A DNA stretch of 52,853 nt from NCBI GenBank assembly GCA_011526265.1, contig WTJN01000034.1, positions 1-52,853 on the forward strand, read 5' to 3'. This stretch comes from Candidatus Arcticimaribacter sp. GTDB taxonomy: Bacteria > Bacteroidota > Bacteroidia > Flavobacteriales > Flavobacteriaceae. Positions 45,884 through 52,853 of this stretch are shown here, piece after piece. How positions within the stretch are numbered: the stretch's first letter is position 1; each line of letters begins with the position of its first letter. The notes beneath the pieces are model-generated. The model searched no databases and was not told the DNA's origin. It saw only the letters and a program-made list of their open reading frames with translations. A program made the position numbers and the translations under genes.

Positions 45884-46729
45884 ATGAAAACAGACATTTC
45901 CCTCGACCAACTCGTCACACAAGTACGGAGAGACATTCTTCGCATGGTACACAAGGTAAATTCTGGCCATCCCGGGGGGTCCTTGGGCTGTGCCGAATTT
46001 TTTGTTTGCCTCTACAATGAAATCATGCAACTCAAAGAAGGATTTGATATGGACGGGCACGATGAAGACTTGTTCTTCTTATCCAACGGACATATTTCAC
46101 CCGTTTTTTATAGCGTACTTGCCCGTCGGGGTTATTTTCCTGTAGAAGAACTCAATACTTTCCGCCTGATCAACTCACGCCTTCAGGGGCACCCGACGAC
46201 CCACGAAGGACTTCCCGGCGTGCGCATTGCTTCAGGATCTTTGGGACAAGGACTCTCGGTGGCCATAGGTGCAGCACAAGCCAAAAAACTTAACAACGAT
46301 CCACATTTAATCTATGCGCTGATGGGTGATGGAGAGTTGCAAGAGGGGCAAAACTGGGAAGCCATTATGTATGCAGCCGCAAAAAACGTAGATAACTTAA
46401 TTGCTACGGTGGATCTCAACGGTAAACAAATCGACGGGAGCACAGACCAGGTTCTTCCCATGGGGAGCGTGGAAGAAAAATTCACTTCTTTTGGTTGGAA
46501 AGTCCTGACCATTGAGGACGGCAATCACATCCCCTCGATTTTGGAGACCTTAAACAACGCCAAAGCTATGACTGGAAATGGGCAGCCCATATGCATTTTG
46601 CTCAAAACAGAAATGGGGAATGGGGTTGACTTTATGATGCACACCCATGCTTGGCACGGGAAAGCACCTAATGACGAACAACTTGAAGCTGCTCTTGCAC
46701 AAAACCCTGAAACCCTGGGGGATTACTAA
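45884..46729 (+). CDS. Transketolase, N-terminal (ThDP-binding) subunit
   Basis: 281 residues from ATG 45884, matching the usual length of the split N-terminal subunit. It has NSGHPGGSLGCAEFF near residue 25, HPTTHEGLPGV, SGSLGQGLSVAIGAA, and the thiamine-diphosphate motif GDGELQEGQNWEA. It transfers two-carbon ketol units in the pentose phosphate pathway with the C-terminal subunit encoded 17 bases downstream. A longer frame from GTG 45812 has no support and crosses the -7 element. Confidence 0.94.
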   Translation: MKTDISLDQLVTQVRRDILRMVHKVNSGHPGGSLGCAEFFVCLYNEIMQLKEGFDMDGHDEDLFFLSNGHISPVFYSVLARRGYFPVEELNTFRLINSRLQGHPTTHEGLPGVRIASGSLGQGLSVAIGAAQAKKLNNDPHLIYALMGDGELQEGQNWEAIMYAAAKNVDNLIATVDLNGKQIDGSTDQVLPMGSVEEKFTSFGWKVLTIEDGNHIPSILETLNNAKAMTGNGQPICILLKTEMGNGVDFMMHTHAWHGKAPNDEQLEAALAQNPETLGDY

Positions 46730-46746
46730 TCAAAAAAAAGATTCTC

Positions 46747-47700
46747 ATGACAAAATATACCAACCAAGGATCACAAGACACGCGCTCAGGTTTTGGCGCA
46801 GGGCTCGCTGAACTAGGAAGAACCAATCCCAATGTAGTTGCATTATGTGCAGATTTGATTGGATCCCTAAAAATGGATGAATTCATCAAAGAGAACCCCG
46901 AGAGGTTTTTTCAGGTAGGGATTGCCGAAGCCAACATGATGGGGATCGCTGCTGGGCTTACCATCGGGGGAAGAATTCCATTTACAGGAACCTTTGCAAA
47001 CTTCTCCACTGGACGTGTTTATGACCAAATCAGGCAGTCTATCGCATACTCGGGGAAAAATGTAAAAATCTGCGCTTCCCATGCGGGAGTTACCCTAGGT
47101 GAAGATGGAGCGACCCACCAAATTTTGGAAGACATTGGACTGATGAAAATGCTTCCTGGAATGGTGGTCATTAACCCTTGTGACTACAATCAAACCAAAG
47201 CAGCTACAATAGCCATTGCTGATTACCAAGGGCCGGTATACTTGCGTTTTGGCCGACCTAAAGTAGCTAACTTTACTCCTGAAAACCAGTCGTTTGAAAT
47301 TGGTAAAGGAATCATGCTTCAGGAAGGGACTGACGTGACCATCGTGGCCACTGGGCATCTGGTTTGGGAGGCATTGGAAGCCGCTAAGATTTTACATGAA
47401 AAGGGAATCTCCGCGGAAGTCATTAACATTCATACCATCAAACCGTTGGACAAAGATATCATCCTCAAATCAGTGGCAAAAACCAAAGCCATTGTAACCG
47501 CTGAAGAACACAATTATCTTGGTGGTCTTGGAGAAAGCGTCGCACGTGTGTTGGCAGAAAACTCCCCTACCCCTCAAGCGTTTGTTGCGACAAAAGACAC
47601 CTTTGGCGAATCTGGAACACCAGCGCAATTGATGGAAAAATATGGACTGGATGCCAATGCGATTGTGCGATCGTCTCAAGAAGTCATTCAACGTAAATAA
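46747..47700 (+). CDS. Transketolase, C-terminal subunit
   Basis: 317 residues, carrying the pyrimidine-binding and C-terminal domains. VGIAEANMMGIAAGL holds the conserved glutamate that activates ThDP in the partner. SHAGVTLGEDGATHQ and YLRFGRPK are conserved, and the last ~120 residues are the transketolase C domain with TAEEHNYLGGLGESVA. It acts as a heterodimer with the upstream subunit. The next gene begins 11 bases later. Confidence 0.94.
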   Translation: MTKYTNQGSQDTRSGFGAGLAELGRTNPNVVALCADLIGSLKMDEFIKENPERFFQVGIAEANMMGIAAGLTIGGRIPFTGTFANFSTGRVYDQIRQSIAYSGKNVKICASHAGVTLGEDGATHQILEDIGLMKMLPGMVVINPCDYNQTKAATIAIADYQGPVYLRFGRPKVANFTPENQSFEIGKGIMLQEGTDVTIVATGHLVWEALEAAKILHEKGISAEVINIHTIKPLDKDIILKSVAKTKAIVTAEEHNYLGGLGESVARVLAENSPTPQAFVATKDTFGESGTPAQLMEKYGLDANAIVRSSQEVIQRK

Positions 47701-47711
47701 AAACAATAGTT

Positions 47712-48338
47712 ATGCACTCCAAATTCACTCCTTTATTTCTCCTACTTTTCTGTTCTTATTCTTTGATTGCGCAGTTTGATTTTGGTATCAAAGGAGGACT
47801 TACTTATGACTCCATTGGTTCGCTCAAAAATGAATTGAGTACCCTTGCTGATCTGGAGGCCAAAGCGCAAACTGGCTTTCAATTTGGGGTTTATGGACAA
47901 GTCAATTTTTTCACTTTTTACCTACGACCCGAATTGCAATTTAATCAATCCAACAGTGCATTTGCCGACAATGGGACGCTGGCGTTGAGTAAACTTGAAA
48001 TGCCTGTACTGGTGGGGTATCGTTTTTTTCCTTTTTTAAGCTTTTTTGCTGGCCCTTCATTTCAATACATCTTGAATAGAAAATCCAATACGCTCAATCT
48101 AGGAGCCTTGGCCGAAAAGGCCACAGTGGGCTTACAAATAGGTACCCGATTTCAACTTGGACGGGTTGGTCTCGGCGTTCGCTTTGAAAGAGGTTTCACC
48201 GAAAATGAAATTGATCTTCTAGGCAACAACAGCATCGACATTGTTGGGCGGGTGGATACCAGACCCAAGCAATGGATCATTAGCGCTTCCTACGCCCTTA
48301 AAGCAAGAAATAAAAGAAATTCTAACAACGAAGATTAG
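47712..48338 (+). CDS. Outer membrane beta-barrel protein (PorT-like)
   Basis: 208 residues with a signal peptide (residues 1-20, ending in LIAQ). The mature chain begins FDFGIKGGLTYDS and alternates hydrophobic and polar residues in strands such as GFQFGVYGQVNFFTFYLRPELQFNQS and MPVLVGYRFFPFLSFFAGPSFQYIL, typical of a small outer-membrane barrel of the porin-family/PorT type. It follows the transketolase subunit closely. Its stop forms a TTAG palindrome with that of the convergent FKBP gene. The function is unknown. Confidence 0.82.
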   Translation: MHSKFTPLFLLLFCSYSLIAQFDFGIKGGLTYDSIGSLKNELSTLADLEAKAQTGFQFGVYGQVNFFTFYLRPELQFNQSNSAFADNGTLALSKLEMPVLVGYRFFPFLSFFAGPSFQYILNRKSNTLNLGALAEKATVGLQIGTRFQLGRVGLGVRFERGFTENEIDLLGNNSIDIVGRVDTRPKQWIISASYALKARNKRNSNNED

Positions 48339-49234
48339 TTGTTGTCAGGGTCGAGATAATTCGGGATGCCGTCGTTGTCGTCGTCATCTGGTTGTCCGTC
48401 TTCATCTACGTCATACTCTAGGCTTGTTAGCACACCGTCACCGTCATCATCTGGATCAAACATATTGGTAATTCCATTTCCATCGGTGTCATCATTATAA
48501 GGATTTCCGTCGCCATCAGGATCTTCATTGATGGAAAGGATGCCGTCCGCATCATGGTCGGTGATGTTGGTGGTGTATACTGCCACTTCAAAAATCAAAG
48601 GAGAATAAGCAGGGATACTGCCGCGAGCTTGATTGTAATATCCTAATCCAGAAGGCATGAAAAGTATGCCTTGCCCATAATTTTCAAAAGCAAAAGTACC
48701 GTTGTTTTCTACGGTATAACTCCCAGGTGCAAAATGCTGTAAACCATAGCGAAAACCGGGGATCACAGAGGCAAGATCGAACCAAATGGGAAACTCATTT
48801 TCGTCAAAAACAGTGCCGTCGAGTAATTTGCCTTTATAGGCCAAATAAACAGAATCAACAATAGTAGGCTTGTTTGGCACCCTATTCCCTTGCTGTGCCA
48901 CGAGATGATACAAACGATGCTGGACAATTTCACCTTCAGCATCAACAGGAACCTCAATGGATTGAACCAAGTCGATGAGAGGAGTTTTATTGGCGTCATC
49001 TCCTGCGAGAGTGTCTAAGACAATGGCACCCGAGTAGCGTTCCGCCCCCGAAAAATCTTCATAATTATAGGTGTGTGTCTGCAAATATTCTTGCAAAAGT
49101 GCATCATCTGTAATGACTTGCTCTGCATAGTCAACCAGTTCGACTTCATCAACTGAAGTGTCGTCAGGACCACAAGCGACAATGAATAATGTTGCTAGAA
49201 GTAGGGATTTCGAAAAAACGTGACGTAGTTTCAT
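48335..49234 (-). CDS. FKBP-type peptidyl-prolyl isomerase lipoprotein with C-terminal DxDxDG repeats
   Basis: 299 residues from ATG 49234; the longer frame runs through the divergent S4 gene. The signal peptide ends in a lipobox FIVACG with Cys at about residue 21. The FKBP fold lies at about 110-230, with VYLAYKGKLLDGTVFDEN and GFRYGLQHFAPGSY, FMPSGLGYYNQA and LIFEVAVY. From about residue 235 on there are repeated acidic DADGI, DPDGDGN, DDTDGNG, DPDDDGDG, DVDEDGQ, DNDGIPN units like thrombospondin type-3 calcium repeats. It is probably outer-membrane or periplasmic, and in a group often linked to gliding or secretion in this class. Confidence 0.9.
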   Translation of the reverse strand: MKLRHVFSKSLLLATLFIVACGPDDTSVDEVELVDYAEQVITDDALLQEYLQTHTYNYEDFSGAERYSGAIVLDTLAGDDANKTPLIDLVQSIEVPVDAEGEIVQHRLYHLVAQQGNRVPNKPTIVDSVYLAYKGKLLDGTVFDENEFPIWFDLASVIPGFRYGLQHFAPGSYTVENNGTFAFENYGQGILFMPSGLGYYNQARGSIPAYSPLIFEVAVYTTNITDHDADGILSINEDPDGDGNPYNDDTDGNGITNMFDPDDDGDGVLTSLEYDVDEDGQPDDDDNDGIPNYLDPDNN

Positions 49235-49300
49235 TGAAAAAATTTGAGCGAAAATACAATTTTGATTTATTTTAGGACTGAACTTTAACGCTAATTTATC

Positions 49301-49687
49301 ATGAGAATTGACCAATTTCTTTGGTGTGTCCGTTATTTTAAATCCAGGAATATTGCCAGTAATGCTTGTAAGAAAGGGCAAATAAAAATCAATGGTCAGG
49401 TGGTCAAACCTTCTCGTGAGGTGCTGCGTCAAGACCAACTGGAAATTAGAAAAAATCAAATCATTTACCAGTGTACCGTTTTGGATATTCCAACATCGAG
49501 AGTAGGTGCAAAACTGGTCGCTATCTATTGCATGGATACAACGCCTAGAGAAGCCTTTGAAAATCAGGCGATACAGCAACTTTCGCAAGACTATTATCGT
49601 CAAAAAGGTGAAGGACGTCCAACAAAAAAAGATCGTCGAGAATTGGAGGAATACCTTGACGAAGAAAAAGAAAAAGTAGAAGACTAA
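49301..49687 (+). CDS. S4-domain RNA-binding protein (HslR-like)
   Basis: 128 residues. MRIDQFLWCVRYFKSRNIASNACKKGQIKINGQVVKPSREV is an S4 domain as in HslR/Hsp15, which binds the stalled 50S subunit with its nascent chain. A basic then acidic C-terminal tail with KGEGRPTKKDRRELEEYL follows, also common in this family. It is divergent from the FKBP gene and converges on the DinB-like gene with a shared CTAA. Confidence 0.9.
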   Translation: MRIDQFLWCVRYFKSRNIASNACKKGQIKINGQVVKPSREVLRQDQLEIRKNQIIYQCTVLDIPTSRVGAKLVAIYCMDTTPREAFENQAIQQLSQDYYRQKGEGRPTKKDRRELEEYLDEEKEKVED

Positions 49688-50169
49688 GCTTTATGTGATC
49701 GATAACGAAGGGTAGAATAGGCCACCCCAAAATCGTTATGGACAATATGAGACATTTTGATCGCTTTAAGCCCTATTTTAATCAAAGCTTGATGGTGAAT
49801 AGCATGGTCTAAACAATAGATCAACTCGCGTTCAATGGAAGTAGCGGTAGCATTGTTCTGCGCCTCTCTTGCGTGTAGAATCAATGGACGGTCGTTGGTA
49901 TGAAGGTCAAGTTTTTCAAGCAGTTGTTTGATTTTTAGCTGGGCATAAGCACACTGCTGTTCAATTTTTTTGTCGCGGGGGCGGGCGTCATAATCCACGA
50001 AACCTTCAGGAATTGCATTTAGTAAACAATCGTAAAACTCAAAAGCATGCCGCAAATGCTCCCCGATTGAAGATTGATTCAAAAGTTGGGTTTTATAACG
50101 GTATTGCTCTTCACTCAGGGCTTGACACATCAGTAACATGTCTTCCCAAAGTTGTTTATGAATTTGCAT
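49684..50169 (-). CDS. DinB-superfamily protein
   Basis: 161 residues, a predicted four-helix bundle. Metal-binding histidines are likely in SIGEHLRHAFEFYD (near 36-39) and in YCLDHAIHHQALIKIG (near 120), giving a H-x(many)-HxxxH pattern. It matches the DinB family of thiol transferases or damage-induced proteins. It lies five bases after the ATP-grasp gene stop... the order on the minus strand is YHS, ATP-grasp, DinB, so it may be the third gene of one transcript. The substrate is unknown. Confidence 0.82.
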   Translation of the reverse strand: MQIHKQLWEDMLLMCQALSEEQYRYKTQLLNQSSIGEHLRHAFEFYDCLLNAIPEGFVDYDARPRDKKIEQQCAYAQLKIKQLLEKLDLHTNDRPLILHAREAQNNATATSIERELIYCLDHAIHHQALIKIGLKAIKMSHIVHNDFGVAYSTLRYRSHKA

Positions 50170-50174
50170 AACTA

Positions 50175-51182
50175 CTATCGGCGCGCGGCTTGGATTAATT
50201 CAATTAAAAAAGGAACCAATGGTTTCGGTTGGATTCCCAGTTGGAGGTTTTCACGGCTAATTTCATAAATAATTTTCATATGAGAAAAAATATCCTTGTA
50301 GGCCTGAAAAATGGAATAGCGGGGATCATAAATGTGTGTAGGCTCGGCATTTACACCATTAATTTCTATGATCTTAAAGGCTTTTCCTTGTGCCAATTCT
50401 TCCCACGATTGAAACTTAATGTCGAAACGGCCGAAATAAAAACCCGGAAGTTGATCGGCCCAATGGTTGATCGTCGTTGTCAAGGCAGTGGAAATTTGAT
50501 CCCGACCATCCATAAACTTCGTCCCTCGATTATGACTACCGATGGGTTCGACCAAAACTGTCTTATTGGGTTCTGATAGCCTGTTCCAGTCGGCAGCCCA
50601 TTCTTGTTTTAAAAAAACCAAGCGATGAGCCACCCGCAATTGCTGTGCCATCAATTGTCCCCATGTTTGCTTTCCGTCTCCTGTTACTTCGCAAAACGCT
50701 TTGGTTGTTATCGATAAAATTTTGCCCCGCGGCTGTGAGGGAAATTTGCAAAATAAAATACCTGTTTCTTGAGGGTAATCGCAATATGCTTGAAGTAAAT
50801 AACGGCCGTCGGGAACCGCTTGAAAACATTCATCCAGATGATTTCTTGAGCGCACAAAAATCACTCCTTTCCCCCTTTCACCAGAGTCTGGCTTTAAAAT
50901 CATTGGAAATTTTTTGAGAGTAATCGGAGGAAGTTCAAGAAGTTCTCCCCCTTGTTTTTCCAACAAATAAGTCTCAGGAATCCATTCTTTGGGGAGTTGA
51001 AAAAGATAACTGCTTTTGGGAACATTCACGGCTCCACCGTTATTCATCATGGGATTTGCCGTTGTGAAATAGGTAGTTCTTCTGGAAAAAAAGGCAAGTA
51101 GTCCCCAATAAAAATAAGTAGGAAAATAAAAGACCCAAAAGGGCCAAAACTCATAGCGCAACAAACGCATAAATCGCATCAT
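50175..51182 (-). CDS. ATP-grasp protein with N-terminal hydrophobic segment
   Basis: 335 residues from ATG 51182, which overlaps the YHS gene stop by four bases; a start seven codons upstream is possible. The first 30 residues are aromatic and hydrophobic (EFWPFWVFYFPTYFYWGLLAFF), suggesting membrane association. An ATP-grasp fold follows: the MILKPDSGERGKGVIFVRS lysine-glycine loop near 95-113 and, at the C-terminus, FYFGRFDIKFQ and FKIIEINGVNAEPTHIYDP with metal-binding E and N. The pattern is like carboxylate-amine ligases such as D-Ala-D-Ala ligase, but the substrate is unknown. Confidence 0.83.
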   Translation of the reverse strand: MMRFMRLLRYEFWPFWVFYFPTYFYWGLLAFFSRRTTYFTTANPMMNNGGAVNVPKSSYLFQLPKEWIPETYLLEKQGGELLELPPITLKKFPMILKPDSGERGKGVIFVRSRNHLDECFQAVPDGRYLLQAYCDYPQETGILFCKFPSQPRGKILSITTKAFCEVTGDGKQTWGQLMAQQLRVAHRLVFLKQEWAADWNRLSEPNKTVLVEPIGSHNRGTKFMDGRDQISTALTTTINHWADQLPGFYFGRFDIKFQSWEELAQGKAFKIIEINGVNAEPTHIYDPRYSIFQAYKDIFSHMKIIYEISRENLQLGIQPKPLVPFLIELIQAARR

Positions 51183-51640
51183 TCTTTGGCCATTTTGTCC
51201 CATTGATTATCCGCTTGAACTTGAAAATTCTCTGGTTGCACCAACCACTTTTCCAAGGTATTTGTCCAGCGAGTTTGGTAAAAAAGATACAGCCTGTTTT
51301 CTTGAATCAAAAAAGCCTCGGGGTTGATCGATACTTTTTTTCCTTTGGACATCGCATAGGCACACCATCCACCGTATTGTGGAATAAAATGCTCGGGATT
51401 TGCGTCAAACTGTGCCTGGTTTTCCACCGAAGAAAAATGATAAAAAGCCCCCTTAAATTCTGATGTTAAGGTATTATTTCCCAAAACAGCTTTGTTTTCC
51501 TGAAAGTAACTGACGACATCATAGCCCTGTAACGCTACTCGCTGCTTATCAAGGTTGAATTGTTGCCCCCATAGATGAGCAGAAAAACAAAAGGAGAACA
51601 CCCAAAAAAAGACTGGATTTATCTTCACGAGGGTAAACAT
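51179..51640 (-). CDS. Exported YHS-domain protein
   Basis: 153 residues with a signal peptide (FFWVFSFCFSAHLWG, then QQ). The YHS domain reads ALQGYDVVSYFQENKAVLGN ... YHFSSVENQAQFDANPEHFIPQYGGWCAYAMSKG, with a conserved Tyr-His and a Cys in GGWCAYA. YHS domains may bind metal ions, with the variable residue set here including His, Cys and Tyr. It is predicted periplasmic. It is translationally coupled to the ATP-grasp gene downstream. Confidence 0.87.
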   Translation of the reverse strand: MFTLVKINPVFFWVFSFCFSAHLWGQQFNLDKQRVALQGYDVVSYFQENKAVLGNNTLTSEFKGAFYHFSSVENQAQFDANPEHFIPQYGGWCAYAMSKGKKVSINPEAFLIQENRLYLFYQTRWTNTLEKWLVQPENFQVQADNQWDKMAKE

Positions 51641-51671
51641 AAAAAATCAATGCTTAAATGCCAATTCTTTC

Positions 51672-51679
51672 TACCTTTG
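51672..51679 (+). promoter_or_regulatory. -7 promoter element (TACCTTTG) of the phosphoribosyltransferase gene
   Basis: Perfect TAnnTTTG, 11 bases before ATG 51691. It falls inside the longer open frame (from 51658), which therefore cannot be the start. Confidence 0.55.
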
Positions 51680-51690
51680 TTAATAACACT

Positions 51691-52200
51691 ATGCCAATGA
51701 ACACTCCATCGGAAAGGATTTTTGACGCAGAAAAAATTGAAAAATGCACGCTGCGTATGGCCTACCAAATTTATGAAGCAAATTTTGGGATAAAAAAGCT
51801 TTTCCTGATCGGTATTGCAGAGAATGGGCTAAAATTTGCCTTACAACTGAAAAAACAATTGGAAGCTGTGAGCCCATTGGAAGTTGAATTGCATGCGTTG
51901 AGCATAAATAAAAAAGACCCTCTTAATAAGGTAACTTTGAGCATTGCGAAAGAAGAAATTCAAAATCAATCGGTTGTTGTTATCGATGATGTCCTCAATA
52001 CGGGAAGTACGTTGATGTATGCCGTGAAACATCTTCTTGATGTGCGCATTAACCAATTGAACACGGCTGTTTTGGTAAACCGCAATCACAAAAGATATCC
52101 CATCAAAGCAGATTTTAAAGGGGTTTCACTTTCAACGTCCATCAACGAACATGTGGCGGTGGTTCTCGAAGGCGACAACGCAGGGATCTTTCTAAGCTAG
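51691..52200 (+). CDS. Phosphoribosyltransferase-family protein (PyrR/type I PRTase-like)
   Basis: 169 residues from ATG 51691 (51697 is also possible). The PRPP-binding loop is VVVIDDVLNTGSTLM, near residues 97-111, and LIGIAENGLKFALQLKK is the pyrophosphate-loop region of type I PRTases. The C-terminal FKGVSLSTSINEHVAVVLEG matches PyrR-like proteins. It could be a uracil-PRTase/attenuation regulator or a purine PRTase; no pyrimidine genes are near. It converges on aroK with a nine-base overlap. Confidence 0.85.
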   Translation: MPMNTPSERIFDAEKIEKCTLRMAYQIYEANFGIKKLFLIGIAENGLKFALQLKKQLEAVSPLEVELHALSINKKDPLNKVTLSIAKEEIQNQSVVVIDDVLNTGSTLMYAVKHLLDVRINQLNTAVLVNRNHKRYPIKADFKGVSLSTSINEHVAVVLEGDNAGIFLS

Positions 52201-52710
52201 AATTTGATCGATGTCTTGCACGATTTCCTCCAGCGTTCTATCATCTACTTGAATCGTGGCTTTGGCTTTCTGATAAAAGGGTGCACGTTCAAACAAATGC
52301 TTGCCAACAAATTCTGAAAGTTGTGCTTCACTATCTAGATGAGAAATCATCGGCCGTTGCATTTTTTCATTCCAAAGGCGTTGCACCAGTGTTGGGATTT
52401 TCGCTTGTATATAACAACTGAAATGGGCAGAAGCAACAATGTCTTCCATGTTGGAAAAGTAACATGGGGTACCTCCACCAACAGCAATGACGGTGTTGGC
52501 GAAATTTTGAAGCACTTCAAGAAGTGCCTCTCGCTCAATTTTTCTAAAAAACAACTCCCCCTTGAGAGAAAATATGGAAGGGATATCACAACCTTGTTGC
52601 TGCACTATATAGTCGTCTAAGTCAATGAAATCCATTTTTTTATGCTGAGCCAAGGCACGTCCAACCGTCGATTTCCCACTTCCCATATACCCCACCAAGA
52701 GAATATTCAT
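52192..52710 (-). CDS. aroK: Shikimate kinase
   Basis: 172 residues, normal length. The P-loop GYMGSGKST is at 7-15, followed by the Asp of FIDLDDYIV, Arg in FRKIEREAL, and AVGGGTPCY, and the LID arginine in QRPMISHL. It phosphorylates shikimate with ATP in the same pathway as the aroQ product. The start is the only ATG. It diverges from the tRNA-Lys gene. Confidence 0.96.
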   Translation of the reverse strand: MNILLVGYMGSGKSTVGRALAQHKKMDFIDLDDYIVQQQGCDIPSIFSLKGELFFRKIEREALLEVLQNFANTVIAVGGGTPCYFSNMEDIVASAHFSCYIQAKIPTLVQRLWNEKMQRPMISHLDSEAQLSEFVGKHLFERAPFYQKAKATIQVDDRTLEEIVQDIDQILA

Positions 52711-52777
52711 TTTGCAAATAATTTTAATGAAGATTCAAATTTACAAATTAAGACAAGGGAATTTGAAGATTTGAATG

Positions 52778-52785
52778 TATATTTG
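52778..52785 (+). promoter_or_regulatory. -7 promoter element (TATATTTG) of tRNA-Lys
   Basis: Perfect TAnnTTTG 18 bases before the tRNA 5' end. Two upstream TTTG copies (52762 and 52770) are closer than the usual spacing. Confidence 0.55.
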
Positions 52786-52803
52786 CCCCCTGAAAAATGT
52801 AAC

Positions 52804-52853
52804 GACTTGGTAGCTCAGTTGGTAGAGCATCTCCCTTTTAAGGAGAGGGTCCT
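52804..52853 (+). tRNA. tRNA-Lys (anticodon TTT), 3' part outside window
   Basis: The first 50 bases of a tRNA are visible. The acceptor strand GACTTGG is followed by TA, the D arm GCTCAGTTGGTAGAGC, and an anticodon arm TCTCC-CTTTTAA-GGAGA, with anticodon TTT reading Lys AAA/AAG codons. The variable loop begins GGGTC and the window ends before the T arm. Confidence 0.93.

Noticed and set aside
52762-52773. TTTG copies before the tRNA-Lys -7 box as a -33 element
   Set aside because: They are only 4-12 bases upstream of TATATTTG, too close to the expected 19-20 base spacing.

Overview
The window is a gene-dense, mostly housekeeping stretch of a Bacteroidota chromosome, almost certainly a member of the Flavobacteriia. 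The reasons are the gene orders (bamD-rpoZ-coaBC-DUF4835-recN-fabI-ybbR-coaE; GNAT-prmC-ligA; thrS-infC-rpmI-rplT; transketolase split into two genes), the lineage-restricted families (DUF4835, DUF6913, DUF6095, the Bacteroidota form of RNA polymerase omega) and repeated promoter elements of the Bacteroidota type (TTTG, about 19-20 bases, TAnnTTTG). Genes lie on both strands with very short gaps, and no prophage, IS element, CRISPR array or rRNA is visible.

Layout. 1-477 is the tail of a TolB/PD40-type propeller protein. 526-6707 is a compact plus-strand run of accessory redox genes: GMC oxidoreductase, MFS transporter, a fusion of an FAD/NAD(P)-binding monooxygenase-like domain to DUF2855, a DUF3291 protein and a small membrane protein. 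6671-9285 holds aroQ, a DUF1330 protein, a secreted PqqB-like metallo-hydrolase and xerD. 9282-20507 is a long minus-strand block: response regulator, sensor kinase, coaE, YbbR-like protein, fabI, recN, DUF4835, coaBC, rpoZ, bamD, dapA, DUF6913. 20537-25287 holds ligA, prmC, an acetyltransferase, ribD and a thioesterase. 25479-30396 holds dnaA, a low-molecular-weight phosphatase, an RsmI-like methyltransferase, mltG, an acetyltransferase and dapF.

30505-39842 runs mostly on the plus strand: a Deg protease, trmD, a small A+T-rich islet with a DUF1572/DinB gene, rplS, icd (interrupted by an in-frame TAA), murQ, DUF6095, thrS, infC, rpmI and rplT. 39959-45689 is minus: dnaB, accA, a DMT exporter, an LptF/LptG permease and tgt. 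45884-52710 holds the split transketolase, an outer-membrane beta-barrel protein, an FKBP lipoprotein with calcium-binding-like repeats, an S4 RNA-binding protein, a DinB-like protein, an ATP-grasp/YHS pair, a phosphoribosyltransferase and aroK. The window ends inside a tRNA-Lys(TTT).

The observations most worth a second look are the redox operon with its FAD-DUF2855 fusion, the nonsense codon in icd, the apparent ATA start of infC, DnaA-box-like 9-mers upstream of dnaB, several -7 promoter elements only 4-12 bases before start codons (leaderless or nearly leaderless mRNAs), and seven of eight convergent gene pairs overlapping tail to tail.
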